This document shows, one piece after another, positions 9,618 to 17,935 of a DNA stretch of 64,000 nt. How positions within the stretch are numbered: position 1 is the first letter of the stretch; each line of letters begins with the position of its first letter. Under the pieces are notes generated by a model that was not told the origin of the DNA, ran no database searches, and was given only the letters and a program-made list of their open reading frames with translations. This DNA is from Halopseudomonas nanhaiensis (lineage in GTDB: Bacteria > Pseudomonadota > Gammaproteobacteria > Pseudomonadales > Pseudomonadaceae): contig NZ_CP073751.1 in assembly GCF_020025155.1 (NCBI RefSeq), positions 3,127,501 to 3,191,500 of the forward strand, read 5' to 3'. Both the position numbers and the translations under genes were made by a program.

Positions 9618-11165
9618 GTGAGCCAGACCCTGTTGAACGCACTGCAAGACCCCGCGCTGTACGATCACCCGGTGACAGGATTCACTGTGATGGAAACCCA
9701 CATCTCCTGGGTACTGCTGACCGGAGACTTCGTCTACAAGATCAAGAAGCCGGTCGACTTCGGATTCATCGACTACTCGACGCTCGAGCGTCGCGCTCAT
9801 TTCTGCGACGAGGAGGTTCGCCTCAATCGTCGCCTGGCGCCGGAACTCTACCTGGGCGTGATTCCAGTCCGCGGCAGCGAGTCGGCTCCACGCCTCGACG
9901 GCGATGGCCCGGTGATCGAGTATCTGGTCAAGACCCGACAGTTTCGGCAGGAGGATCTGCTCGGCAACATGCAGCGCGCCGGCACCCTCGAACCGCAGCA
10001 CATCGACAGTCTGGCGAACCGTCTGGCGACATTCCACCGCGGGATTGACCGTGCCCCGCTCGACTCCCAGTGGGGTGAGCCCGAGCAGATCCATGCTCCG
10101 GTTGCGCAGAATTTCGACCAGATTCGTCCACTGCTTGCCGACGCTGACGATCTCGACCAGCTCAAGCAACTCGAACTGTGGGCGCATACTACATTCGAGC
10201 GGCTGATTCCCCAACTGGCACAGCGCAAATCCAATGGATTCGTGCGCGAGTGCCATGGTGACATCTATCTCGACAACGTTACCCTGGTCGATGGCGCGGT
10301 GACCCTGTTCGACTGCATCGAATTCAACGAAGCCTTTCGCTGGATCGACGTGATGAGCGATGTCGCGTTCATGGCCATGGATCTGGAAGATCGCAGCCTG
10401 CCTGGTCTCTCGCAGCGCTTCGTCAACGCGTATCTCGAGCAGACCGGAGACTACTCGGGGCTTTGCGTACTGAACTACTACAAAGCGTACCGCGCCATGG
10501 TGCGAGCCAAAGTCGCATTGCTGCGCCTGACTCAACCGGGTGTCACCGAGGCCGAGCGCCAGCAGACGATGGAGCGCTATCGCGGCTATGCGCGTCTTGC
10601 GGAAAGCTATACCGCCATACCGATGCGCTTCGGGCTGCTGACGGTGGGGATTTCCGGTTCCGGCAAGAGCACGTTGTCCGGGAAACTGGTCGAGGACTTC
10701 GGCGCCATTCGGGTGCGCTCCGACATCGAGCGCAAACGGCTGCTCACCGACACGACGACAAACGCGGCGACCACCGGCCTGTATTCGGCCGAGGCGACCG
10801 CCCAGACCTACGCCCGTCTGGGGGCGCTGGCTGCCAGCATCCTGGCCTCGGGCTACCCGGCCATCATTGATGCGACGCATCTCAAGAGCGCGCAGCGCCA
10901 GGCCATGCGCGAATGCATCGAACTGCAGGGCGCGCCTTGTCTGATGGTGCATTGCAAGGCGCCGCTGGAAACGATCGAAGGCTGGATCAAGGCTCGGCAG
11001 GCGCAGGCCGAAGACCCATCGGATGCCGATGTCGACGTCGCGCGAATGCAGCATGACGCCTTCGAGCCCTTCACCGAGCAGGAGAGGCCCTTCACGCTGG
11101 AGGTGCGCACGGATCAGCCGGAAAGTGTCGAGCAGCTGTTGCTGCAGTTACGCCAGAAGCTCTGA
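9618..11165 (+). CDS. Aminoglycoside-phosphotransferase-like / AAA kinase fusion protein
   Basis: A 515-residue fusion. The N-terminal half (to about residue 330) resembles the aminoglycoside phosphotransferase/choline kinase fold: FVYKIKKPVDFGF as ATP lid, ECHGDIYLDNV as the catalytic loop and LFDCIEFNEAFRW as the metal-binding Asp motif. The C-terminal part is a P-loop kinase (GISGSGKST near residue 343, with a later IIDATHLK strand), like shikimate/gluconate-type kinases. The family is widespread in proteobacteria and its substrate is unknown. It is divergent from mrcB. A drug-resistance role is not implied: chromosomal members of this fusion family are general housekeeping proteins. Confidence 0.85.
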   Translation: MSQTLLNALQDPALYDHPVTGFTVMETHISWVLLTGDFVYKIKKPVDFGFIDYSTLERRAHFCDEEVRLNRRLAPELYLGVIPVRGSESAPRLDGDGPVIEYLVKTRQFRQEDLLGNMQRAGTLEPQHIDSLANRLATFHRGIDRAPLDSQWGEPEQIHAPVAQNFDQIRPLLADADDLDQLKQLELWAHTTFERLIPQLAQRKSNGFVRECHGDIYLDNVTLVDGAVTLFDCIEFNEAFRWIDVMSDVAFMAMDLEDRSLPGLSQRFVNAYLEQTGDYSGLCVLNYYKAYRAMVRAKVALLRLTQPGVTEAERQQTMERYRGYARLAESYTAIPMRFGLLTVGISGSGKSTLSGKLVEDFGAIRVRSDIERKRLLTDTTTNAATTGLYSAEATAQTYARLGALAASILASGYPAIIDATHLKSAQRQAMRECIELQGAPCLMVHCKAPLETIEGWIKARQAQAEDPSDADVDVARMQHDAFEPFTEQERPFTLEVRTDQPESVEQLLLQLRQKL

Positions 11166-11340
11166 TTCCGCGGCGACTGTACGGAAACGTCGCCGCGAAC
11201 TACACTGGCTACGGGAACCAATAAAAAGAAGCCCGAACCATGCCTCAGATTATGATCGGCCGGCCGACGCGCCGGCGTCCTGTCATGTCGGCGCGGACTC
11301 AGCGTGCCGCTGCCACAGACCCCTCGCCAGCGAGGTGTCC

Positions 11341-11616
11341 ATGAGCGATGAACTGCTCGAACTTCGGAATCTCGGCAAGACCTCAGTGCAATGGCTGCAC
11401 GCAACCGGCATTCACAGCCGTGCGGAGCTGCAGCGCCGTGGTCCTGTGGGCGCTTATTGCGCCGTGCGCGCGCGCGGTTTCCGCGCGTCGAAGTCGCTGA
11501 TGTTCGCGATTGCCGGCGCCCTGCAGAATGTCCACTGGAATGATCTTGATCCGGTATACAAGGCGGAGCTGCTGCAACAGTTGCACAGTCAGGAGCAGCT
11601 CGCCCGCAGCGGATAG
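11341..11616 (+). CDS. TfoX/Sxy C-terminal domain protein
   Basis: A 91-residue protein consisting only of the TfoX C-terminal (helix-hairpin-helix-like) domain: LRNLGKTSVQWLHATGIHSRAEL and the YKAELLQQL helix. Full-length TfoX/Sxy controls competence genes; single-domain members like this have no established function. The start is the ATG at 11341. It lies between the kinase fusion and the cAMP-binding gene and appears monocistronic. Confidence 0.82.
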   Translation: MSDELLELRNLGKTSVQWLHATGIHSRAELQRRGPVGAYCAVRARGFRASKSLMFAIAGALQNVHWNDLDPVYKAELLQQLHSQEQLARSG

Positions 11617-11784
11617 TGACACGGCTCACACTCATCGCGGGGCAAAGGCAAGCGGTACATTTTCCGTTGGCGGGAAGCTGCTGCACTGCAGTATTGTATG
11701 CATGTCGCCGAGGCCTCCCTGCAACCCGCTCGGAGCGGGCATTGCACTCGGGTGAACCAGGACAATTCAAAAGGAATTCAGGAC

Positions 11785-12582
11785 ATGTACCTTTTAGGTG
11801 ACCAGCCCCTTTATGCGGAAAAACTGATCAGCACACTGCAGCGTATCCCCGAGCAACTGCTCGATGGCCTCGAACCGTGCGACGAGCCGCTGCATCTGGA
11901 GTCGGTCGATGATCTTTATGCCACCATCGGCGCCAACCGTCTCTACCTGCTCAAGACCGGTCTGCTGCATGCGCTGATCGAAGGCAAACCGCTGTTTTAC
12001 ATGCAGGAGGGCGATCTGATCGGGCTTCGCCAGGGGTTGAACACCGCGCCATGCGTGTATACCAGTGACGAGCCACTGGAACTCATTCCCTACGATCGGG
12101 AAGCGCTTTTCAAGCACATTCACGCCAGCAGCCAGCGTCAGGAGCAATTCACTCAGTACATTCTCGGCCAGGCGGCGCTGATGTCCGATGCGTTGGCGCA
12201 CAACAAGCCTGCCGAAATCCGTCCTGTCACCGGGTTCCAGCACTTTGCTCCCGGTGCCGAGCTGATTCGCCAGGGCGATGAGGCCGATCATGTGTTCATC
12301 ATCACCGAAGGCCATGCCGAGGCGTTCGTCGAGGGGATCAAGGTCGGCGACGTCCAGAAGGATGAGATTTTCGGAGCCATGGCGCTGTTCACCCGCGAGA
12401 AACGCTCTGCCACGGTTATTGCCAGCAGTCCGACTACGGTAATGATGATACCCAAGGATCAGTTCCTGGCGCTGATGCAGAGTAACCCACGCATCGCCCA
12501 CAGCCTCATCGAAAGTATGGCCCGCCGCATTGATCTGATGAACAAGGAACTGACGCATTACAAACAGCTCGCGCAAAAATAA
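11785..12582 (+). CDS. cbpA: Cyclic-nucleotide-binding domain protein (CbpA-like)
   Basis: 265 residues. The C-terminal half is a cyclic-nucleotide-binding fold of the Crp type (FAPGAELIRQGDEADHVFI, then the phosphate-binding region GDEIFGAMALF..REKRSATV), with no helix-turn-helix behind it. The N-terminal ~140 residues are a degenerate second copy or a family-specific domain. Gene order (cbpA followed by prrF and phu genes) and size match CbpA of P. aeruginosa, a cAMP-binding protein controlled by Vfr; its cellular role is not settled. The start at 11785 has AAAGGA about nine nucleotides upstream. It points toward the PrrF gene. Confidence 0.82.
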   Translation: MYLLGDQPLYAEKLISTLQRIPEQLLDGLEPCDEPLHLESVDDLYATIGANRLYLLKTGLLHALIEGKPLFYMQEGDLIGLRQGLNTAPCVYTSDEPLELIPYDREALFKHIHASSQRQEQFTQYILGQAALMSDALAHNKPAEIRPVTGFQHFAPGAELIRQGDEADHVFIITEGHAEAFVEGIKVGDVQKDEIFGAMALFTREKRSATVIASSPTTVMMIPKDQFLALMQSNPRIAHSLIESMARRIDLMNKELTHYKQLAQK

Positions 12583-12595
12583 TCCGTCGATCGCC

Positions 12596-12624
12596 TTGAC
12601 ATGCAAATGATAACGATTACTATT
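12596..12624 (+). promoter_or_regulatory. PrrF promoter with overlapping Fur box
   Basis: -35 TTGACA (12596-12601), 16-nt spacer, -10 TACTAT (12618-12623). The spacer and -10 are covered by a Fur-box-like sequence (ATGATAACGATTACTATTA, 12607-12625) that resembles the 19-bp consensus GATAATGATAATCATTATC. Fe-loaded Fur bound here would block transcription, so the RNA should appear under iron starvation. Confidence 0.85.
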
Positions 12625-12629
12625 ACCAC

Positions 12630-12736
12630 AAGTCATCGCGAGATGGCTTAGATAACGGATTGTCGCGAGGCAAGCGGTTATCTCCTCATCAGGCTAATCA
12701 CGGATTAGGCCCGCTCCCTGAGCGGGCCATTTTTTT
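12630..12736 (+). ncRNA. prrF: PrrF iron-responsive small RNA
   Basis: A roughly 107-nt RNA. It begins with a TCGCGAG-containing 5' hairpin and carries the unpaired core CTCATCAGGCTAATCACGG (12684-12702), which in PrrF RNAs pairs with mRNAs for iron-containing proteins such as sodB and TCA-cycle enzymes. It ends in a GC-rich terminator hairpin. The core sequence, the Fur-type promoter and the place between cbpA and the heme genes all match PrrF1/PrrF2 of P. aeruginosa. Only one copy fits in the 160-bp gap, whereas P. aeruginosa has two in tandem. Identity rests on recall of the PrrF core, not on an alignment. Confidence 0.88.
12708..12736 (+). terminator. Intrinsic terminator of PrrF
   Basis: Stem GCCCGCTC / GAGCGGGC with a CCT loop, followed by CA and seven Ts. 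It forms the 3' end of the sRNA and provides the Hfq-binding U tail. Confidence 0.92.
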
Positions 12737-12742
12737 GGGCGT

Positions 12743-13597
12743 CTACCAGCTTTCGCAGTAGTCCGTCGCCGGCATCGCTGGCGTCAGCCATAGGTAATCG
12801 GCCTGTTCGGCAGAAGGCAGTTCAGCGCCGGCCTCCACCAGCATGACCACCACCGGACGCGGCTCCTTCGGCCAGTGCAGCGGCAAGCCCACATCCTTAC
12901 GCGCATGAAAACTCCCGGCGATCAGCAGCGCAGGCGTCGCCGCACCAGACAGCGTTTCGGCCATGCGCCGGTCTCGGGCGTACTGAATCGCGAGCATGGC
13001 GGGAATTTGGCTGGCGGGCAGCTTCCCGCAATGGGCGTCGATGATGGTCTGCTCGAGATAGCCGCGCTGCTCGGCATCGTATTCGGGCATGGGCGGCACC
13101 GCGCCACGATATAGTCGACTGATTTCGTCTCGGTCCAGATTGGCGGGTATCAGCTGTTTCGGTTCGCGCAGCCCCCATTGGACCAGATCACCGTAAAGCG
13201 CCCACGGCCATCCAGCGTTCCAATTCAGGCGCGTCTGGAGCGCTTGCGAAGACAGCTCGGGAAGCTGCCGGGCGGCGTCCAACCCCTCCTGCTGCGCAGG
13301 CACCAGCATTTCCAGCAGCAGCGATCCCTGCGGGCGCTGGGCATGCAGTTGCTCGAGCAACCAGAGCTGCAGCGCGTGATGATCAGGGTTGTCGTGTTTC
13401 TCGCCGATCAGCACGTAAGGTTCGCCGGCCAGGCGATCCGCCAGCGCATGCGCGTCGATCCATTCCCCTGCGGCGGTATCCAGTGCCTGACCAAGCTGCA
13501 GGTGATCGCGCTCCTCGGGAGCGGACCACTGTGGCAAATCGGCGGCGAGTACGGCGAACACTGAACAGGACACTACTGCGCAGATCAGTCGTCTCAT
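12743..13597 (-). CDS. phuW: ChaN-family heme-binding exported protein (PhuW-like)
   Basis: 284 residues with a signal peptide (to about residue 19, ...AVLA). The ChaN domain follows: VLIGEKHDNPDHH near the N-terminus, then LLLEML, and IAGSFHARKDVGLPLHW near the C-terminus. ChaN of Campylobacter binds heme as a dimer. In P. aeruginosa the equivalent gene phuW ends the phu heme-uptake operon. It is last in hmuU-hmuV-phuW (6-nt gap after hmuV) and convergent with PrrF. An early Cys (residue 11) is too close to the N-terminus for a convincing lipobox. Confidence 0.85.
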   Translation of the reverse strand: MRRLICAVVSCSVFAVLAADLPQWSAPEERDHLQLGQALDTAAGEWIDAHALADRLAGEPYVLIGEKHDNPDHHALQLWLLEQLHAQRPQGSLLLEMLVPAQQEGLDAARQLPELSSQALQTRLNWNAGWPWALYGDLVQWGLREPKQLIPANLDRDEISRLYRGAVPPMPEYDAEQRGYLEQTIIDAHCGKLPASQIPAMLAIQYARDRRMAETLSGAATPALLIAGSFHARKDVGLPLHWPKEPRPVVVMLVEAGAELPSAEQADYLWLTPAMPATDYCESW

Positions 13598-13603
13598 GAG
13601 GCC

Positions 13604-14365
13604 TCACATGATGATCAAGGGGCGGTCTTCAGCCGGGTGTTGCTGCACCTGTGCGCGAACGCCGAATATCTGCTCGATGCGCTCGGCCTGCAACACCTCC
13701 CACGGCGTACCCAGCGCCGCCATGCGGCCATTGCTCAGCAGTAGCACCCGGTCAGCATAGCGGGCCGCCAGGTTCAGATCATGCAGCGTGACCAGAGCCG
13801 CGCCGCCTCGCTGCGCCACATTGCGGGCTGCGGCCAGTGCCAGATGCTGATGAGCGATGTCCAGCGCTGCTGTCGGCTCGTCCATCAACAAGCATGGTTG
13901 CGGCACATTCCACACCTGCGCCAGCACCCGCGCGAGGTGAACGCGCTGTCGCTCGCCGCCTGACAGGTGCAGATAGTTGCGCATCGCCAGATGCGTTGCA
14001 TCCGCCTGGGCCAGTGCCTCGGCCACGGCCTGATTGTCAGCGGCCAGGCCGCTGCGGTGGGGCAACCGCCCTAGGGCGACGACCTCCCCCGCGCGAAAGC
14101 CGAATGCCAGTGTGGAGGTCTGAGGGAGCACGGCCATCCGCTGCGCCCGCGCAGTCGGCTCGATCTGCGAGAGAACGTCACCGTGAAAACGAAGCTCGCC
14201 TTTACCCGGCCGGAGCTCCCCTGCCAGCGTCGCCAGCAAGGTACTTTTCCCGGAGCCGTTGACCCCGAGCACTGCGATCACCTCCCCGCTTGCGAGGGTG
14301 AAGGAGAGATCGGACAACACCCGTTGAGGCCCGCGGGAGCAGGCCACGCCGACCAGCTCAAGCAT
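13604..14365 (-). CDS. hmuV: Heme ABC transporter ATP-binding protein (HmuV/PhuV)
   Basis: ATPase of an inner-membrane heme importer. The 253-residue protein has Walker A (GVNGSGKST), the ABC signature LSGGERQRVHLARVLAQ, Walker B (CLLMDEPTAALD) and the switch His in ALVTLHDLN. Its start overlaps the end of hmuU by eight nucleotides, so the two subunits are translationally coupled. Called phuV in P. aeruginosa. Confidence 0.94.
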   Translation of the reverse strand: MLELVGVACSRGPQRVLSDLSFTLASGEVIAVLGVNGSGKSTLLATLAGELRPGKGELRFHGDVLSQIEPTARAQRMAVLPQTSTLAFGFRAGEVVALGRLPHRSGLAADNQAVAEALAQADATHLAMRNYLHLSGGERQRVHLARVLAQVWNVPQPCLLMDEPTAALDIAHQHLALAAARNVAQRGGAALVTLHDLNLAARYADRVLLLSNGRMAALGTPWEVLQAERIEQIFGVRAQVQQHPAEDRPLIIM

Positions 14366-15392
14366 GCGTCACCCCCGTGCGCATACGGTATAGCAGAACA
14401 AGAAAAAACGGCGCGCCCAGAGCGGCGGTGAGGATGCCGATCGGTAGCTCCGCAGGCGCCATCAGCAGCCGGGCAGCGATGTCAGCGAGCAGCATCAGCG
14501 TGGCGCCGAGTAGCATCGAAGCGGGCAACAGCGGGCGATGATCCGGCCCGACCATGAGCCGCGCGAGATGCGGCACCATGAGTCCGACGAAGCCGATTAG
14601 GCCGGCAGCCGCAACACTGGCAGCCACACCCAGCGCGGTGAGAATGATGAGTTCGAGTTTCAGCCGCGCAACATCGAGTCCCAGGTGATGCGCCTCCGAT
14701 TCGCCGAGCAGCAACGCGTTCAGCTCCCGGGCGCGGCGCGGCAGGCGCCACCACACCAGTGCGCAGCACAGCGCCAGCATGATCACCCGTTCGTAACTCG
14801 CGTGAGCCAGTGTCCCCATGTTCCAGAAGGTCAGGGTGCGCAGCATGCTGCTGTCGGCCAGATAGCCGAGCAGCCCGATGAGCGCACCACTCAACGTGGT
14901 GATCGCCACCCCAGCCAGCAGCATGCTGGACATGGCCCCACCCTGCAGCGCCTGACCCAGGCGATAGACGACGATGGTGCTGACCACGCCGCCAACGAAA
15001 GCACCGGATACCGTGAGGTACGGTGACAATACACGGGGCAGGAGCTCTGCCAGCCCGACTCCGAAAACAATGGCGAGCGCCGCACCCAGCGCTGCACCGC
15101 CCGAGACACCGATCAATCCCGGATCCGCTAGCGGATTACGAAACAGCCCTTGCATCGCAGCACCCGTAAGGGCGAGCGTCGCCCCGGTCATCGCTCCCAT
15201 CAGCGCCCGGGGCAGCCGTATCTGTTCGACGATTAACTGCTCGCCGGGTGCAACGCCCGTCACCTCAGCCCACGGCCACAACACGCGCAACACGTCAGCC
15301 GGCGCGATGGCCACGGCGCCGATGGCCAGCGATAACAGACATGCCAGCAGCAGGGCTGCGGCGAGCAGCGAAAACAGCAGATAGCGACTCAT
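14358..15392 (-). CDS. hmuU: Heme ABC transporter permease (HmuU/PhuU)
   Basis: FecCD-family permease of 344 residues with about ten hydrophobic segments. It has the family motifs LPRALMGAMTGATLALTGAAMQGLFRNPLADPGLIG and, near the C-terminus, GFVGLMVPHLAR (both only named here as landmarks). The start is ATG 15390-15392; the frame is open further upstream, but that extension is hydrophilic and atypical. In related species a periplasmic heme-binding gene (hmuT/phuT) precedes it; here the upstream neighbour is a divergent Rieske gene and no hmuT is present in the window. Confidence 0.93.
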   Translation of the reverse strand: MSRYLLFSLLAAALLLACLLSLAIGAVAIAPADVLRVLWPWAEVTGVAPGEQLIVEQIRLPRALMGAMTGATLALTGAAMQGLFRNPLADPGLIGVSGGAALGAALAIVFGVGLAELLPRVLSPYLTVSGAFVGGVVSTIVVYRLGQALQGGAMSSMLLAGVAITTLSGALIGLLGYLADSSMLRTLTFWNMGTLAHASYERVIMLALCCALVWWRLPRRARELNALLLGESEAHHLGLDVARLKLELIILTALGVAASVAAAGLIGFVGLMVPHLARLMVGPDHRPLLPASMLLGATLMLLADIAARLLMAPAELPIGILTAALGAPFFLVLLYRMRTGVTHA

Positions 15393-15487
15393 GGTGCATT
15401 CTGCTGAAAACAGGACGCCAGGCCAGCGCCGGCCCTGCTGTGCGTCACAGGCTGGCAAAGCACCGAGCGCCAGCGGATAATTCGCGC

Positions 15488-15826
15488 ATGCCAACCACTG
15501 CTGATACTCAACCTGTTGCCCTGTGCCGACTCGAGGATATTCCCGACCCGGGCAGCCGCGGCCTGACTCACGCCGGCGAACAACTGTTTGCCGTGCGCCA
15601 GGGTGCGGACGTCCAGGTCTTCGTCAACCGCTGTCCACACCGAGGGATTCCCCTGGAGTGGGTGCCCGACCAGTTTCTCGACAGCTCCGGCCGGCTGATT
15701 CAGTGCGCCACACACGGCGCGCTGTTCCTGCCCGATACCGGCGAATGCGTCAGCGGACCCTGCGCCGGCGAGCGGCTTGCCAGACGCGAGAGCCGCGTTC
15801 AGGACGGCCAGGTCTGGCTGGTCTGA
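15488..15826 (+). CDS. Rieske [2Fe-2S] domain protein
   Basis: A 112-residue stand-alone Rieske ferredoxin-like protein. The cluster ligands are visible as CPHRG and CATHG, separated by about 22 residues. It has no signal peptide or membrane anchor, so it is probably a cytoplasmic electron carrier or assembly-associated protein. It is divergent from hmuU with 95 bp between the starts, and ends 6 nt before the convergent sfsA stop. Its role is not known; iron supply is the obvious link to its neighbours. Confidence 0.85.
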   Translation: MPTTADTQPVALCRLEDIPDPGSRGLTHAGEQLFAVRQGADVQVFVNRCPHRGIPLEWVPDQFLDSSGRLIQCATHGALFLPDTGECVSGPCAGERLARRESRVQDGQVWLV

Positions 15827-15831
15827 CCCGT

Positions 15832-16548
15832 TCACAGGGCCACCGGTAGCTGACCGCGGACCTGCAGCCCGGCCGGCGTTGGCCACACCGACCATGCGAT
15901 CACCTCGACACCATTGGCCGCCGCCTGGCGTAAAACACGACCATAGACCGGATCGATGTGGTCGGCGGGCGCAACCTCGGCGATACCGCTGTGCATCACG
16001 CAGAACAGCATGCAGGCGCGCCGGCCCGCCGCGGCGACTTCAATCAGTTCCAGCAGGTGCTTCTGCCCTCGCGTGCTGACGGCATCCGGAAACGCGCCCT
16101 GCCCGGCCCCCAGACCGAGGGTCACGCTCTTCACTTCAACGACACATTCACCCGGATCGCTCAACAGGAAATCGAAGCGACTCTTTCCGGGACTCAGGCA
16201 GACCTCGGCGCGTTGGCTGGCGTAGCCGCTCAGCGGGGTGATCAGACCGGCGCGCAGCGAGGCAGCCACGACCTTGTTGGCCCGCGCACTGTGCACGCAA
16301 GCCAATGCCCCGTCGGGTGTCTGCACCAGCTCCCAGGTACCCGGAAGCTTGCGCCCCGGCCGGTCCTGCAAGGCGACCCAGACCGGGCTGCCGGGCTCGC
16401 CACACCGCAACATGGACCCGGTGTTGGGACAGTGCACGGTGACCTCACGGCCATCGTCAAGCACGACATCGGCAAAGAAGCGCTTGTAGCGCCTGACCAG
16501 CGTCCCGCGCTCCAGCGGAACGTCGAAGGGAATCAGCATGCCTGCCAT
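15832..16548 (-). CDS. sfsA: SfsA family protein (sugar fermentation stimulation / nuclease fold)
   Basis: 238 residues with the SfsA signatures RRYKRFFADV, VHCPNTGSM and VEVKSVTL; the last lies in a nuclease-like fold with acidic metal ligands. SfsA has been described both as a maltose-metabolism regulator that binds DNA and as a nuclease-like protein. The start overlaps the end of the upstream aminotransferase gene by 16 nt. A start three codons later (16539) is also possible but has the ribosome binding site too close. Confidence 0.92.
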   Translation of the reverse strand: MAGMLIPFDVPLERGTLVRRYKRFFADVVLDDGREVTVHCPNTGSMLRCGEPGSPVWVALQDRPGRKLPGTWELVQTPDGALACVHSARANKVVAASLRAGLITPLSGYASQRAEVCLSPGKSRFDFLLSDPGECVVEVKSVTLGLGAGQGAFPDAVSTRGQKHLLELIEVAAAGRRACMLFCVMHSGIAEVAPADHIDPVYGRVLRQAAANGVEVIAWSVWPTPAGLQVRGQLPVAL

Positions 16549-17711
16549 GACTCGAGGCCCTTGTGCAGCCGAGAAACCGCCCGCTCGAGGTTGTCCAGCG
16601 AAGTGGTATAGGCGAAGCGGACATGCTGGTCGGACCGGTGGTGGCCAAAGTCCAGACCGGGGGTGACAGCGACGTGCTCGGTCTCGATCAGGTGCCGGCA
16701 GAGTTGCGCGCTGTCACCGCCGAGCCGGCTGGTATCTGCGTATAGATAGAAGGCACCCTGTGGCGTCACCGGAATCTCCAGCCCCAGGTCACGCAAGGCC
16801 GGGAGAAGAAAATCGCGCCGCTGACCGAACGCTTCGCGCCGGGCTTCGCACAGGGCAAGCGTCTGCTCTTCGAATGCGGCAAGCGCGGCGACCTGGGCCA
16901 TGTGCGGGGCGCAGATGTAGAGATTCTGCGCCAGGCGCTCGAGATCCGGTACGGCCGCCTCCGGGGCTATCAGCCAGCCGAGTCGCCACCCGGTCATGCC
17001 GAAGTACTTCGAGAAACTGTTGAGCACGAAGGCATCCGGATCGACTTCGAGTACCGAGGATGCCCGACACCCGTAGGTCAGCCCGTGGTAGATCTCGTCG
17101 ACGATGAAGTGCCCGCCCTTGCGGCGCGTTGCTGCTGCCAGACCGGCCAGTTGCTGTCTGTCGAGCAGCGTACCGGTTGGGTTCGCAGGCGAGGCGGCCA
17201 TCACCGCAACGCAGTCGGCACGCCAATGCGCGTCGACCAGAGCCGGGGTCAGCTGATACTGCGTCTGCGCCCCGACCGGCACCAGCTCCGCCGCGCCCTC
17301 GACCAGGCGCAGGAAGTGTCGATTGCAAGGGTAGCCGGGGTCAGCCATCATCACGCGCTTGCCAGGATCGACCAGCAGCGCGCTGACCAGCAAGAGCGCC
17401 GCCGAACCACCCGGCGTGACGACGACCCGGGAAGGGTTCAGGTTCACTCCGTACTGGCGCGCATACCAGGCGGCGATGGCCTCACGCAGAGCTGGCAGCC
17501 CGAGCGCAGGGGTGTAACCCGTCCTGCCAGCGGCCAGGGCTGCCTGCCCGGCCCGGATGATCGGTTCGGGCGTGATGAAGTCCGGCTCGCCAATCTCCAT
17601 GTGAATCACGTCGTGACCCTGCGCTTCGAGCGCCCTCGCTCTGGCAAGCACGGCCATGACGTGAAACGGCTCGATATCACGGGCGCGAGCCGCCCACTGA
17701 TATTGCTGCAT
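16533..17711 (-). CDS. Pyridoxal-phosphate-dependent class I aminotransferase
   Basis: 392 residues, fold type I. The PLP lysine lies in LNSFSKYFGMTGWRLGW. The N-terminal MEIGEPDF and the substrate-carboxylate Arg near the C-terminus (VRFAYTTS region) also fit aspartate/alanine-type aminotransferases. The substrate cannot be deduced. I chose the ATG at 17709-17711 (MQQYQWAAR), with GGGAG five nucleotides upstream, over an earlier ATG at 17744. It is coupled to sfsA. Confidence 0.9.
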   Translation of the reverse strand: MQQYQWAARARDIEPFHVMAVLARARALEAQGHDVIHMEIGEPDFITPEPIIRAGQAALAAGRTGYTPALGLPALREAIAAWYARQYGVNLNPSRVVVTPGGSAALLLVSALLVDPGKRVMMADPGYPCNRHFLRLVEGAAELVPVGAQTQYQLTPALVDAHWRADCVAVMAASPANPTGTLLDRQQLAGLAAATRRKGGHFIVDEIYHGLTYGCRASSVLEVDPDAFVLNSFSKYFGMTGWRLGWLIAPEAAVPDLERLAQNLYICAPHMAQVAALAAFEEQTLALCEARREAFGQRRDFLLPALRDLGLEIPVTPQGAFYLYADTSRLGGDSAQLCRHLIETEHVAVTPGLDFGHHRSDQHVRFAYTTSLDNLERAVSRLHKGLESWQAC

Positions 17712-17935
17712 GTCGACTCCCGGTCGCAGAAAACTGCAAATCATACCGGCTGGTCAGGCTTGACGTGCCAAATTCACACCCCATGCCTGCCGTGCCGGTG
17801 GTTCTGGCGGCAAACAGTAGCGCAGCGATAAAGGTTCTGGTAGTTTTGCCGGCTTGCGGGCCACCGGGCCGCATGCCCAAGGTCAGATGCGGTGGCGCCT
17901 GGCAAAGGATGATGAGCACATAGTGAGGCGGTTCT

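Noticed and set aside
9579-11054. A 491-codon open frame on the minus strand
   Set aside because: It is antisense to the kinase fusion gene at 9618-11165, which has clear motifs.
9618-11165. Antibiotic-resistance call for the aminoglycoside-phosphotransferase-like gene
   Set aside because: The fold match is to the broad kinase superfamily; fused chromosomal members are not resistance genes and no resistance context is present.
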